From NCBI GenBank assembly GCA_022572335.1, contig JACZWD010000129.1, positions 1-7,685 on the forward strand: 7,685 nt of DNA. Reading direction: 5' to 3'. Every line of letters starts with the position of its first letter. The first letter of the stretch is position 1. The position numbers and the translations under genes are program-made. The DNA is from Pseudomonadota bacterium. Lineage in GTDB: Bacteria; Pseudomonadota; Alphaproteobacteria; Rhodospirillales; 2-02-FULL-58-16. The notes below the pieces were generated by a model. That model was not told the DNA's origin. It made no database searches and saw only the letters and a program-made list of their open reading frames with translations. This document shows positions 1-7,120 of the stretch, piece after piece.

Positions 1-7
1 GTTGTCG

Positions 8-32
8 GGGGGACACCCCCCGGTGGTCCCCC
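8..32. other. Strong GC hairpin at window start
   Basis: Bases 8-12 (GGGGG) pair with 28-32 (CCCCC), A13 with T27, and 14-17 (CACC) with 22-25 (GGTG). G26 is bulged and 18-21 (CCCC) form a tetraloop, giving about 10 base pairs. No T-run follows, so it is not a classical intrinsic terminator. It could end an upstream transcript in a high-GC genome, be an extragenic palindrome, or lie in the 3' end of an upstream gene cut off by the window edge. One frame is open from base 2 to a TGA at 50-52, but nothing identifies it as coding. Confidence 0.35.
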
Positions 33-110
33 GGGGCGTCGGGAACGCTTGACGATGGCCCCGCATCGCCGGCGCGTCCCCTTCTGCCGAGGAAACGGGA
101 AAAACGATCG

Positions 111-116
111 TATAGT
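111..116 (+). promoter_or_regulatory. Possible -10 element of the glycan operon
   Basis: TATAGT matches the sigma-70 consensus TATAAT at five of six positions and lies in a short A/T-richer patch (97-116) of an otherwise very GC-rich leader. No good -35 box is visible 16-18 bases upstream; the hexamer at 17-base spacing is CGAGGA. Transcription would begin near 122-124 and leave a leader of about 85 bases before the first gene. An activator-dependent promoter is possible, and so is chance. The rest of 1-208 shows no other recognisable feature apart from the hairpin at 8-32. Confidence 0.25.
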
Positions 117-208
117 GCACGAATCTCCGGGACAGGACACTGGTATCGGTTTTGCACCGCCGCCTCCCGATCCTCCCGTCCCGGCGGCCCAAGGCGACGT
201 TTGGTGGC

Positions 209-1168
209 ATGATGGCAGCCACGAACCTGTTTGAGCGCAGCCCCTTTGCCCGGGTCATGGCGGACGTGCCGGTGACCGTCTATGACGTCGGCGCGCGGGG
301 CGGCGTGGACCTGGATCTCCTGCCCCTCGCCTTCGCCGTCGACGCCGTCACCTTCGAGCCCCATCCCGAGGAATTCAAGCGACTCGTGGACGGAGGGGCC
401 GCCGCCGACCCGTGGCGGTCCCTGCGCCACCTGCCCTATGCGGTCAGCGGGACCGGCGGCAGGCGGCCGCTCCATGTGACGACGGACCCCGCGGCGGCGA
501 GCCTTCTGCGCCACGACTCCGCGATTGGCGAACGTTTCAATAAACCCCAGTTTTTCACCGTCGAGCGCACCATCGACGTGGACACCCGGACCCTGGACGA
601 GGCCGCCGCCGGCCCGCCCGATTTCCTCAAGCTCGACGCGGAGGGCGCGGAGCTCGAGATCCTGCAGGCGGCGCCGGCCGCGCTCGCCAACCTGGTGGCG
701 ATCAAGACCGAGGTCTCGTTCATCCCCCTGCGTACCGGGCAACCGCTTGCCGCCGACATCGACCGCTTCCTGCGCGGCCACGGATTTATCCTCATGGACT
801 ATTCCGGTTTCGCCCACTGGCGGCGCCGGGGATACGTGATTCATCCGCACGTGGACCGCGGCGACGAGGGCTATTCCCGCGGCCAGATCATTCACGGGGA
901 CGCCGTGTATTTCGTCGACCCCGAGTCCATCGCGGACGGCGACGACGCGGCCGTGCGCAGGCTCCTGAAGGCGGCCCTCATCGCCATGGGCTACGGCTTC
1001 TTCGACCACGCCGCGATGATTCTCGAGCGTCCGGCGGTGGCCGCGTTCCTCGGCGACCGCTACGCCATCCGCGCCGCCCCCGCCTTGCGCCGCACCTCGC
1101 GGATGTATGCGCGGCACCTGCGCGGCCTGGGCCCCTATGTGCGGACGATGGCCAGGCTGCTGAGATGA
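209..1168 (+). CDS. FkbM-family SAM-dependent methyltransferase
   Basis: Predicted cytoplasmic methyltransferase of 319 residues, of the FkbM (Methyltransf_21) family, members of which O-methylate sugars or polyketides using S-adenosylmethionine. The SAM-binding motif I is VYDVGARGG (residues 24-32). It is followed by the acidic loop FEPHPEE (49-55), the family signature FLKLDAEGAELEIL (139-152) and the strand KTEVSF (166-171). The methyltransferase core ends near residue 210. About 105 further residues, beginning DEGYSRGQ (219-226), form an arginine-rich, partly helical C-terminal extension of unknown role. I chose the ATG at 209 because the conserved fold begins shortly after it; an ATG at 212 is equally possible, and the frame is open back to a TTG at 152. 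No strong ribosome binding site is visible. Position before three glycosyltransferases, with a 4-base overlap to the next, implies it methylates a sugar of the glycan they build. The acceptor is unknown. Confidence 0.9.
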   Translation: MMAATNLFERSPFARVMADVPVTVYDVGARGGVDLDLLPLAFAVDAVTFEPHPEEFKRLVDGGAAADPWRSLRHLPYAVSGTGGRRPLHVTTDPAAASLLRHDSAIGERFNKPQFFTVERTIDVDTRTLDEAAAGPPDFLKLDAEGAELEILQAAPAALANLVAIKTEVSFIPLRTGQPLAADIDRFLRGHGFILMDYSGFAHWRRRGYVIHPHVDRGDEGYSRGQIIHGDAVYFVDPESIADGDDAAVRRLLKAALIAMGYGFFDHAAMILERPAVAAFLGDRYAIRAAPALRRTSRMYARHLRGLGPYVRTMARLLR

Positions 1169-2409
1169 GCGGTTTGCGGATCGTCATGGTCGGCCACTGC
1201 CATCCCGACATGCCCCACGTGTGCGCCATGCGGATGCGCTGCTTTGCCGGGGCCATGGCGGGCCGGGGGCATCGGGTCGTGCTGCTCAGCGAAAGCCTCG
1301 CCCGCGACGGACCGGCGCCCGATCCCGAGCGGGTCTCGAGGGACCTGGACGGCCATGACTGGACCGTTCCCTACCGTCTTGGATGCCCGCCCCGCCGGGC
1401 GCCCCTGCTGGAAGGGGTCCGCCGCGGGCGGTTCCCCGCCGTGCCCCGCAAGGCGGTCATCGCCGCCTGCTATGTGCTGCGGGGCGGCGTCTTCGGCGAC
1501 TGGGTGGCGGGCAGCCGGCCCTACTGGCAGCCCCTCGCGGACGTCTTCCGGCCCCATGTCACCTGGGGGACCTTCGGCAACACCGGGGCGTGGACCATCG
1601 CGCGCACCATCGCGCGCCGCGCCGGCTGCCCGTGGGTGATGGATCTCAAGGACAGTTGGGACGCGTTCATACCGTCGGGGCTGCGCCGTGTCGTGGCCCG
1701 CCGCTACGGCGACGCGGCGGCGCTGACGGTCCTGTCCAGGGCCCACGCCGGCCAGGCGGAGCAATGGTTCGCGGCCCAACCCGTCGTCGTCTACAGCGGC
1801 GTGCCGGCGGACCTGGCGGCCCCGGCCGGAGATGCCGCAGACGACGATACCTTCCCGTTGACGCTGACCGGCGGCCTCTACGGCGAGGAACATCTCGATG
1901 CCCTCGGCGCCGGCCTCGCCGCGTGGTTGGAGAAAGACGTCGCCCGGGACCAGCGCCACCGGGTTACCCTCGCCTACTTCGGCTCGGACGGCGAGCGCGT
2001 GGCGACCCTGGCCCGGCGCCTGGACGGACTGTGCCGGGTCCACGCCAACGGCTTCCGCCCGTTGCCCGAGCTGCACGAGGCCTTGCGCCGGGCGCGCCTG
2101 AACATCTTCATCCGGTGCCATGGGGTGCTGTTTCACCACAAGGTCTTCGAACTGCTCAGCGCCGACCGTCCCATCCTGTGCCTGCCCGGGGCGGGCGACG
2201 AGACCCGCGCCATCGTCGCCGATGTGGGGGGAACCTTGCTGGGGTGCGGCGGCGCCGAAGATGTCCGCCAGGCGCTGGCCCGGGTGTGGCGGGACCCTCC
2301 GGCGCCGGCCGGGATCCTCCGCGAACGCCTGCTTCGCTATTCGTGGGAGTCCCAGGCGGCCATCCTGGAGGACGTTCTGGACAAGGCCGCTGCCGGGTGC
2401 GTGGCATGA
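1165..2409 (+). CDS. GT4-like (GT-B fold) glycosyltransferase
   Basis: Predicted cytoplasmic, nucleotide-sugar-dependent glycosyltransferase of 414 residues with a two-domain GT-B plan. The N-terminal acceptor domain starts LRIVMVGHCHPDMPHV (residues 4-19) and contains AMAGRGHRVVLL (30-41) and WGTFGNTGAWTIARTIA (134-150). It then has MDLKDSW (159-165), the counterpart of the DxxDxW segment common in GT4-like enzymes. The C-terminal donor domain runs from about 230 and includes LTGGLYGEEHL (234-244). The usual EX7E motif is not intact: the region reads IRCHGVLFHHKVFELL (316-331). This keeps the second Glu (E329) but has Val at the first position, as in some divergent GT4-like subfamilies. The start codon overlaps the previous stop as ATGA, with AGG at 1154-1156 as a weak ribosome binding site, so translation is probably coupled. 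Sugar donor and linkage cannot be deduced. Confidence 0.85.
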   Translation: MSGLRIVMVGHCHPDMPHVCAMRMRCFAGAMAGRGHRVVLLSESLARDGPAPDPERVSRDLDGHDWTVPYRLGCPPRRAPLLEGVRRGRFPAVPRKAVIAACYVLRGGVFGDWVAGSRPYWQPLADVFRPHVTWGTFGNTGAWTIARTIARRAGCPWVMDLKDSWDAFIPSGLRRVVARRYGDAAALTVLSRAHAGQAEQWFAAQPVVVYSGVPADLAAPAGDAADDDTFPLTLTGGLYGEEHLDALGAGLAAWLEKDVARDQRHRVTLAYFGSDGERVATLARRLDGLCRVHANGFRPLPELHEALRRARLNIFIRCHGVLFHHKVFELLSADRPILCLPGAGDETRAIVADVGGTLLGCGGAEDVRQALARVWRDPPAPAGILRERLLRYSWESQAAILEDVLDKAAAGCVA

Positions 2410-3584
2410 AGGTCGCCGTCGCCGTCCACGGCCGGTTCTGGGGCTTCGATCTGGCGCGCGGCCTGCACGAACGCGGCTGTCTGTCCCAGGTGGCGACGAC
2501 CTATCCCGCGATCGCGGCGCGGCGCTTTCTGCCCCGCCCCATCCGGCTGAGGACCGCGCCGTGGCTGGAGGCCTGGCGCCGCCTGCACGGGCGGGTTCCC
2601 TTCGTGCCGGCGCCCGAACCGGGCGTGGCGGAAGCCTTCGGCCGGTTTGCCGCGCGCACCCTTCCCGGTGACGCCGACCTGCTGGTGGGATGGAGCGGGG
2701 CGACACAGGAGGCGATCCCCGTCGCCCATGCCCGGGGCATGCGCGTCGTCATCGAGCGCGGCTCCACCCACATCCTGCATCAGGCCAGGGTCCTGGAAGC
2801 CGAGTACGGGCGTTTCGGCCTGGCGGCCGTACCGGTGCCGCGGGCGATCATCGAGCGGGAGCTTCGGGAATACGAAGAAGCCGACGCCGTGGCCGTCCCC
2901 ACCCGCTTCGCCGCCGATACGTTCCTCGCCCACGGAATCCCCCGCGGCAAGGTCCACGTCAATCCCTACGGCATCGACCCTGCCCGCTTCCCCGCCCGGC
3001 GGCCGCCGTCCGATGGCCGGCGCGCGCCGCGCATCCTGTTCGTCGGCCGGGTGGGGTTGCGCAAGGGCATTCCCTGGCTGCTCCGGGCGTTCGCGTCCCT
3101 CGGCGGGCACGCGGCGCTCGAGCTCGTCGGGCCGGTGGAAAAGGGGATGGAGACGGTGCTGGCCGGCGAGCCCACGGACGGTGTCGCCATGGCCGGCCCC
3201 CTGGCCGGCGAAGGGCTGGCCCGGGCCTACGCCCGGGCGGACATATTCTGCCTGCCGTCCATCGAGGACGGGTTCGGCCTGGTGCTCCTGGAAGCGATGG
3301 CGGCGGGGCTGCCCGTGGTGGCGACGGATGTGACCGGCGGCATCGAGCTGGTGCGGCCGGAGCGCGAAGGGTTCCTGGTCCCGCCCGGGGACTCGCGGGC
3401 CCTGCACGACGCCTTGTCGGCGCTGGTCGCCGACGCCGACATGCGGCGCCGCATGGGGGCGGCGGCGCGGGCCCGCGTGGAAGACGCGTTCACGTGGCGC
3501 CACTACCGGGACCGGGCGATCGCCGCCTATGGCCGCATCGTGACGCGGGACGACGCCGCCGCGCCGGCGCGGTCTGCGTCCTGA
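2406..3584 (+). CDS. GT4-family glycosyltransferase
   Basis: Predicted glycosyltransferase of 392 residues with GT-B fold, acting at the cytoplasmic face of the inner membrane in glycan assembly. The N-terminal domain carries VIERGSTHILHQ (115-126), a signature of one GT4 subgroup, followed by EEADAVAVPTRFAADTFL (157-174) and NPYGIDPARF (186-195), the standard linker before the donor domain. The donor domain has FVGRVGLRKG (212-221), where R215 and K220 would bind the nucleotide diphosphate. It also has LPSIEDGFGLVLLEAMAAG (283-301), the EX7E-equivalent motif; here the first acidic position is Asp (D288) and the second Glu (E296) is kept. The ATG at 2406 overlaps the previous stop (ATGA). The frame is open upstream to 1383, but that stretch lies wholly inside the preceding gene in another frame and reads as low-complexity Pro/Arg/Gly. 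The C-terminal tail (about 381-392) is Ala-rich and probably disordered. Confidence 0.93.
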   Translation: MKVAVAVHGRFWGFDLARGLHERGCLSQVATTYPAIAARRFLPRPIRLRTAPWLEAWRRLHGRVPFVPAPEPGVAEAFGRFAARTLPGDADLLVGWSGATQEAIPVAHARGMRVVIERGSTHILHQARVLEAEYGRFGLAAVPVPRAIIERELREYEEADAVAVPTRFAADTFLAHGIPRGKVHVNPYGIDPARFPARRPPSDGRRAPRILFVGRVGLRKGIPWLLRAFASLGGHAALELVGPVEKGMETVLAGEPTDGVAMAGPLAGEGLARAYARADIFCLPSIEDGFGLVLLEAMAAGLPVVATDVTGGIELVRPEREGFLVPPGDSRALHDALSALVADADMRRRMGAAARARVEDAFTWRHYRDRAIAAYGRIVTRDDAAAPARSAS

Positions 3585-3590
3585 ACCGAA

Positions 3591-4802
3591 ATGCCGGGCC
3601 GGAAGACACTCATCATCACCGCGCCGCCGACCATCCTCGGCGGGGCGGCGACCCTGGCGCGCATCATGGCGGACCACCTGGGCGCCTTGGGGCACGCCGT
3701 CACCGTCGCCCATTACGCCACCCTCAGCGCCGAGAGGGAATTGACCGGTTCGCTGTCGCGCCTGGTAACCGGCGGGCGGCCGGGCACGCGGCGCTACAGG
3801 GCCTGGGACGGCACCGCCTTCGTCTCCGTCGGGTGCTGGCTGCCCGAGCTCGAGACCCCCTATTACCTGGACTCGCGGCTGTGGCGCCGCCTGGTGGGTG
3901 CGCACGACCGGCACCTCGCCGTGGGGGGCACGGCGCTGGTGGCGGCCCCCCTGGTCGCGGCGGGCGTTCCCCATCTCATCTGGTGCGCCAGCGACATGCT
4001 CGGCGACCGCATCGACCGGCGCCGCGCGATGCCCCGGTGGCGCCGCGCCTACGACCGGGTGTGCGTGGCCCCGTTCCTGGCCGCCCTGGAGCGCAGGATC
4101 CTGGCGGGCCGAGGGCGGGTCATGGGGGTGAGCGCCTACACCGTGGAGCGCATGCGGGCGGTGTGCGGGGAAGCCTCGCGGCCCATCGTCCGCCTGCCGG
4201 TCCCCGTCGACGGTGCGCGGTTCCGCCCGCCTGAAATTCCGCCCGCGCCCGGCGTCGTCGGTTTCATCGGCCGTCTGTCGGATGCGCGGAAGAACGCGGC
4301 CCTTCTGCTCGACGCGGTGGCGCTGGCCCGCCGCCAGGGGCACGACATCACCGCCGTGCTGGCCGGAGAGAGACCGCCGGCACTGGTCGCCTACGCGGCC
4401 CGCATCGGCCTCGCCGACCATGTGGCGTTCCCCGGCCACGTGGACGAAGCCGACCTGCCGGCCTTTTACCAGGGCCTGGATGTGTTCGTCATTCCGTCGC
4501 GCCAGGAGGGGCTGAACATCGCCGGCGTGCAGGCGGCGGCCTCGGGCGTGCCCATCATCTCCACCCGCTGCGGGGGACCGGAAGGCTATGTCCGGGACGG
4601 CGTGACCGGTTTCCTCACCGGCTTCGACGCCGCCGGGGTCGCGGCAAGGATCACCCAGGTGGTCACCGACCGCCCGTTGCGGGACACCCTTTCGGCCAAC
4701 GCCCGCGCCATGGCCGAAGCGGAATACGCAAACGGCGTGTTCGCCCGCACCCTGGACGGGGAATGGCGCCGCAACTGGGGCGAAGGCGTGGACGGCGCCT
4801 GA
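3591..4802 (+). CDS. GT4-family glycosyltransferase with EX7Q motif
   Basis: Predicted GT-B glycosyltransferase of 403 residues. The N-terminal domain opens with LIITAPPTILGGAATLARIM (residues 7-26), where the Gly-rich turn ILGGAA is typical of GT4 acceptor domains. RLPVPVDGARFRP (201-213) is the interdomain linker. The donor domain includes VGFIGRLSDARKN (223-235), with R228 and K234 as likely phosphate-binding residues, and PGHVDEADLPAFYQGLDVFV (281-300). The motif region is SRQEGLNIAGVQAAASGVP (303-321): the first Glu (E306) is present, but the second position of EX7E is Gln (Q314). Six bases separate it from the preceding stop, in the same reading frame, and there is no visible ribosome binding site, so it probably depends on coupling to the upstream gene. 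It is the last gene of the four-gene run. Activity seems likely from the otherwise intact fold, but the Gln substitution leaves some doubt. Confidence 0.92.
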   Translation: MPGRKTLIITAPPTILGGAATLARIMADHLGALGHAVTVAHYATLSAERELTGSLSRLVTGGRPGTRRYRAWDGTAFVSVGCWLPELETPYYLDSRLWRRLVGAHDRHLAVGGTALVAAPLVAAGVPHLIWCASDMLGDRIDRRRAMPRWRRAYDRVCVAPFLAALERRILAGRGRVMGVSAYTVERMRAVCGEASRPIVRLPVPVDGARFRPPEIPPAPGVVGFIGRLSDARKNAALLLDAVALARRQGHDITAVLAGERPPALVAYAARIGLADHVAFPGHVDEADLPAFYQGLDVFVIPSRQEGLNIAGVQAAASGVPIISTRCGGPEGYVRDGVTGFLTGFDAAGVAARITQVVTDRPLRDTLSANARAMAEAEYANGVFARTLDGEWRRNWGEGVDGA

Positions 4803-4864
4803 CGGGAACTTCCCGCCCGAATGGCCTGTTGACGGGGTCCGGCAGATGGTTTCCCCTTTGCCGG
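4803..4864. other. Inverted repeats between the two glycosyltransferase blocks
   Basis: The 98-base gap 4803-4900 starts with CGGGAA-C-TTCCCG (4803-4815), a 13-base palindrome directly after the stop codon. A second inverted repeat, CCGGCA (4839-4844) with TGCCGG (4859-4864), has a 14-base loop followed by no T-run. They could mark a weak transcription end, an RNA-processing site or an operator. The rest of the gap holds a G-run (4874-4879) and the 8-base palindrome AACCGGTT (4891-4898). No convincing promoter is visible; TTGACG at 4829-4834 has no partner -10. Confidence 0.3.
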
Positions 4865-4900
4865 TAGACCTCCGGGGGGAAATCCGAAATAACCGGTTCC

Positions 4901-7120
4901 ATGGATGGGCGGAATTGCGTCGTCACCTACGACCCGTTGAGCGCGCGCTATGCCGGCAGGTTGCGCAAGCGCCTCGGGTGTGCGTTCGAACAGGTCGTCG
5001 TCTCCGACGTCAGCGGGGCCGCCGCCGCCCTCAGGCTTTTCCGGGGGCTGGCGGCGGACACCCTCTACGTGCCCGTCGTCGACGAGACGGCCCGGGGCCA
5101 TCTGCCGTTGTTGAAGTGCCTTTGCCTGCTTGCCCGGGCCAGGAACCGTTTCGTCGTCAACCCCGATTTCCTGGTCTGGGAATTCGGGCCGCTGGATTGC
5201 GTGTACGACGCCCTGCGCCTTGGCGGCGGCGTCCTTGGCGGTTGCGTGGCGCTCGTCGGCGAGTGGGTCCGGCTCGGCGTCCTTCTCCGGGCGCCGCGGA
5301 TCGCGGTGCACGACACCGATTCCGGGTGCGTCCTTTACCTGGAGACCGAGCCCTGGCCCGGCGCGCAAACGGCGGCGTCGGCGGAGCACAGGCGCGACGT
5401 GGTAGGCGCGCTCCTGCAACGGGGCCGCGCCGTGGACTTCGCCACGGCGGAGATGCCTCAGGGGCTGCCGCGCGGCAAGGGGCTCGGCATCCGTCTGATG
5501 GAGCCGCTGTACGGCTACGTGTTCCCCAGGGCGCTGAATTCCTATCGCCATACGGCGAAATTGATCGCCGCCGTCCGCCGGCTGGGGCCGGCCCGGTACG
5601 CCTTCATCTACCAGCGCCTGGCTCCGGGGACCGTCGCCGGCGTGGTCCTGTCCCGCCTCAGGCGGCTGCCGCTGGTCGTGGAATACAGGGAATCCCCCGG
5701 CTCCCGCGCCGCGGACCCGGGGCCGTCGTTCAGACGCCTGGGCGCGCGGGCGCAGGCCGTGTGCCTGCGTCACGCGCACCGGATCGTCGCCGTCTCCGAT
5801 GGCGCGCGCGCCGAACTGATCGCCGCCGGCGTCGAGCCCGGCCGCATCGTCCTTTACCGGAGGGGCGGCGCCTTCTTCGATCCGGCACGGATATTGCCGG
5901 AACGGATCGTGCGGACGCCCGTTGCCGAGCCGGTTCCGCCCCGGCCGGTCAGGGTCCTGGTCAACGGGCTGCATGCCAAGACGGGCGGCGGGGTGACCTA
6001 TTTGCGCAACGTGCTGCCGCTGCTGGCCGGCGACCCGGAAGTCAAGGTGCACCTGTGCGTGCACGAGGACCAGCGGCCCCTGCTGCCCGACGACCTGGGC
6101 GGCGTTACCGTCCACTTCCTGTCGTTCAAATCGGGTTTCTGGCGGCTCCAGTTTCGCGAGCAGGTCGAGGTGCCCCGGCTGGCCCGCCGGATCGGCGCCC
6201 ACGTCACCTTCTCGCCGGCCAACTATGCGCCGCTGGCGGCGCCCAATTCCGTCATTCTGCTGCGCAACGCTCTCAGCGTCGCCTTCGTCGAACGGCGTCC
6301 GGTCAAGCTCGCCTACTGGGCCGCGGTGTACCTGGCCACGGCCCTTTCCCTGATCGTCTGCCGGCGGGCCATCGCCGTTTCGGACTACGCCCGGCGCTCG
6401 ACCGGCGGCGCCCTGCTGCGCCTTGTGGGGGGACGCATCATCGTCGTGCCCCATGGGGTCGGCCCCATCTTCTCGCCGCCGGAGGAGGCGTCGGGGCGGG
6501 AGAAATTCCTGCTCTCGGTGTCGGACATCTACGTGCAGAAAAACCTGAAGAACCTGCTCTACGCGGTGGCCAGGCTGCGCGCCAGCCACCCGGACATCAC
6601 CCTCAAGATCGCCGGCCGGCCCATCGACGCCCACTATTTCGCGTCCCTCAAGCGCCGCGTCAGGCGCGACGGGCTGGAGGGATGCGTGGAGTTCCTGGGG
6701 TACGTCCCGCCGGAGGACCTTGTGGATCTGTACCGCCGCTGCGCCGTCTTCGTCTTTCCCTCCAGCATCGAGACGTTCGGCAATCCCCTGGTCGAGGCCA
6801 TGGCCTGCGGGGCGCCCATCGCCAGCTCGAACACCGCGGCCATGCCGGAGGTCCTGGGCGACGCCGCCGCCTATTTCGATCCCGCGGATGTGAAGGATAT
6901 GGCCGGCGTGCTGGACGGCCTGCTGAACGATGCGGGCTGGCGCCGCGACCTCGGCGAAAAAGCGCTGGTCCGCTCCCGGGATTTCTCCTGGCAGCGAACC
7001 GCGGCCCGTACCCTGGAGGTGTTGAAGCAGGCCGCGGTCCGCCAAGGATCGGGCCTCTCATACACGGCCGCGGCCGTCAGCGGCGAACCACCACCAGGCC
7101 CTGGGCCGGGTCCACGATAG
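4901..7120 (+). CDS. Fusion glycosyltransferase: N-module, GT4 acceptor half, complete GT4
   Basis: A 739-residue protein, nearly twice the usual GT4 length. Residues 1-130 are a module I do not recognise, with Rossmann-like alternation (VVTYDPL, 7-13; TLYVPVV, 54-60) and a hydrophobic or amphipathic stretch (107-130) that could touch the membrane. Residues 131-335 resemble the acceptor half of a GT4 enzyme: FIYQRLAPGTVAGVVLSRL (235-253), PLVVEYRESPG (257-267) and HRIVAVSDGARAELIAAGV (293-311). The linker-like FFDPARI (325-331) follows, after which the matching donor half is absent. From 349 a second, complete GT4 begins (VRVLVNGLHAKTGGGVTYL, 350-368). Its donor domain has LLSVSDIYVQKNLKNL (537-552) and an intact EX7E (E624 and E632 in IETFGNPLVEAM). 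The tail (715-739) is Gly/Pro-rich. The ATG at 4901 lacks a good ribosome binding site, but a stop at 4865-4867 excludes an upstream ATG. The C-terminal GT is probably the catalytic part; the front may be a binding or regulatory domain. Confidence 0.9.
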   Translation: MDGRNCVVTYDPLSARYAGRLRKRLGCAFEQVVVSDVSGAAAALRLFRGLAADTLYVPVVDETARGHLPLLKCLCLLARARNRFVVNPDFLVWEFGPLDCVYDALRLGGGVLGGCVALVGEWVRLGVLLRAPRIAVHDTDSGCVLYLETEPWPGAQTAASAEHRRDVVGALLQRGRAVDFATAEMPQGLPRGKGLGIRLMEPLYGYVFPRALNSYRHTAKLIAAVRRLGPARYAFIYQRLAPGTVAGVVLSRLRRLPLVVEYRESPGSRAADPGPSFRRLGARAQAVCLRHAHRIVAVSDGARAELIAAGVEPGRIVLYRRGGAFFDPARILPERIVRTPVAEPVPPRPVRVLVNGLHAKTGGGVTYLRNVLPLLAGDPEVKVHLCVHEDQRPLLPDDLGGVTVHFLSFKSGFWRLQFREQVEVPRLARRIGAHVTFSPANYAPLAAPNSVILLRNALSVAFVERRPVKLAYWAAVYLATALSLIVCRRAIAVSDYARRSTGGALLRLVGGRIIVVPHGVGPIFSPPEEASGREKFLLSVSDIYVQKNLKNLLYAVARLRASHPDITLKIAGRPIDAHYFASLKRRVRRDGLEGCVEFLGYVPPEDLVDLYRRCAVFVFPSSIETFGNPLVEAMACGAPIASSNTAAMPEVLGDAAAYFDPADVKDMAGVLDGLLNDAGWRRDLGEKALVRSRDFSWQRTAARTLEVLKQAAVRQGSGLSYTAAAVSGEPPPGPGPGPR

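Noticed and set aside
49..54. TTGACG as a -35 box
   Set aside because: The hexamer at 17-base spacing is GCGCGT, and no TATAAT-like element lies at a usable distance.
152..208. TTG start at 152 for the methyltransferase
   Set aside because: The added 19 residues are Arg/Pro-rich and unlike the family N-terminus, and no ribosome binding site precedes the TTG. ATG codons at 209 and 212 fit better.
1383..2405. Long N-terminal extension of the gene ending at 3584
   Set aside because: This part lies within the preceding gene in another frame and is Pro/Arg/Gly low-complexity. The family N-terminus begins exactly at the ATG at 2406.
1135..2706. 523-codon open frame on the minus strand
   Set aside because: Opposite the first glycosyltransferase; biased Arg/Gly/Pro/Ala composition without any domain.
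2337..4439. 700-codon open frame on the minus strand
   Set aside because: Opposite two clear GT4 genes, low-complexity composition, and no recognisable motif or start signal.
5880..5960. Frameshift or assembly error at the junction inside the fusion protein
   Set aside because: The missing donor domain would need about 500 bases, but the two GT4-like parts are separated by only about 50-60 bases, so a frameshift cannot hide it.
4586..7045. 819-codon open frame on the minus strand
   Set aside because: It lies opposite the fusion glycosyltransferase and the 3' end of the preceding gene, and reads as Gly/Arg/Asp/His/Gln-rich sequence with no domain motif. This is typical of antisense frames kept open by high GC content.
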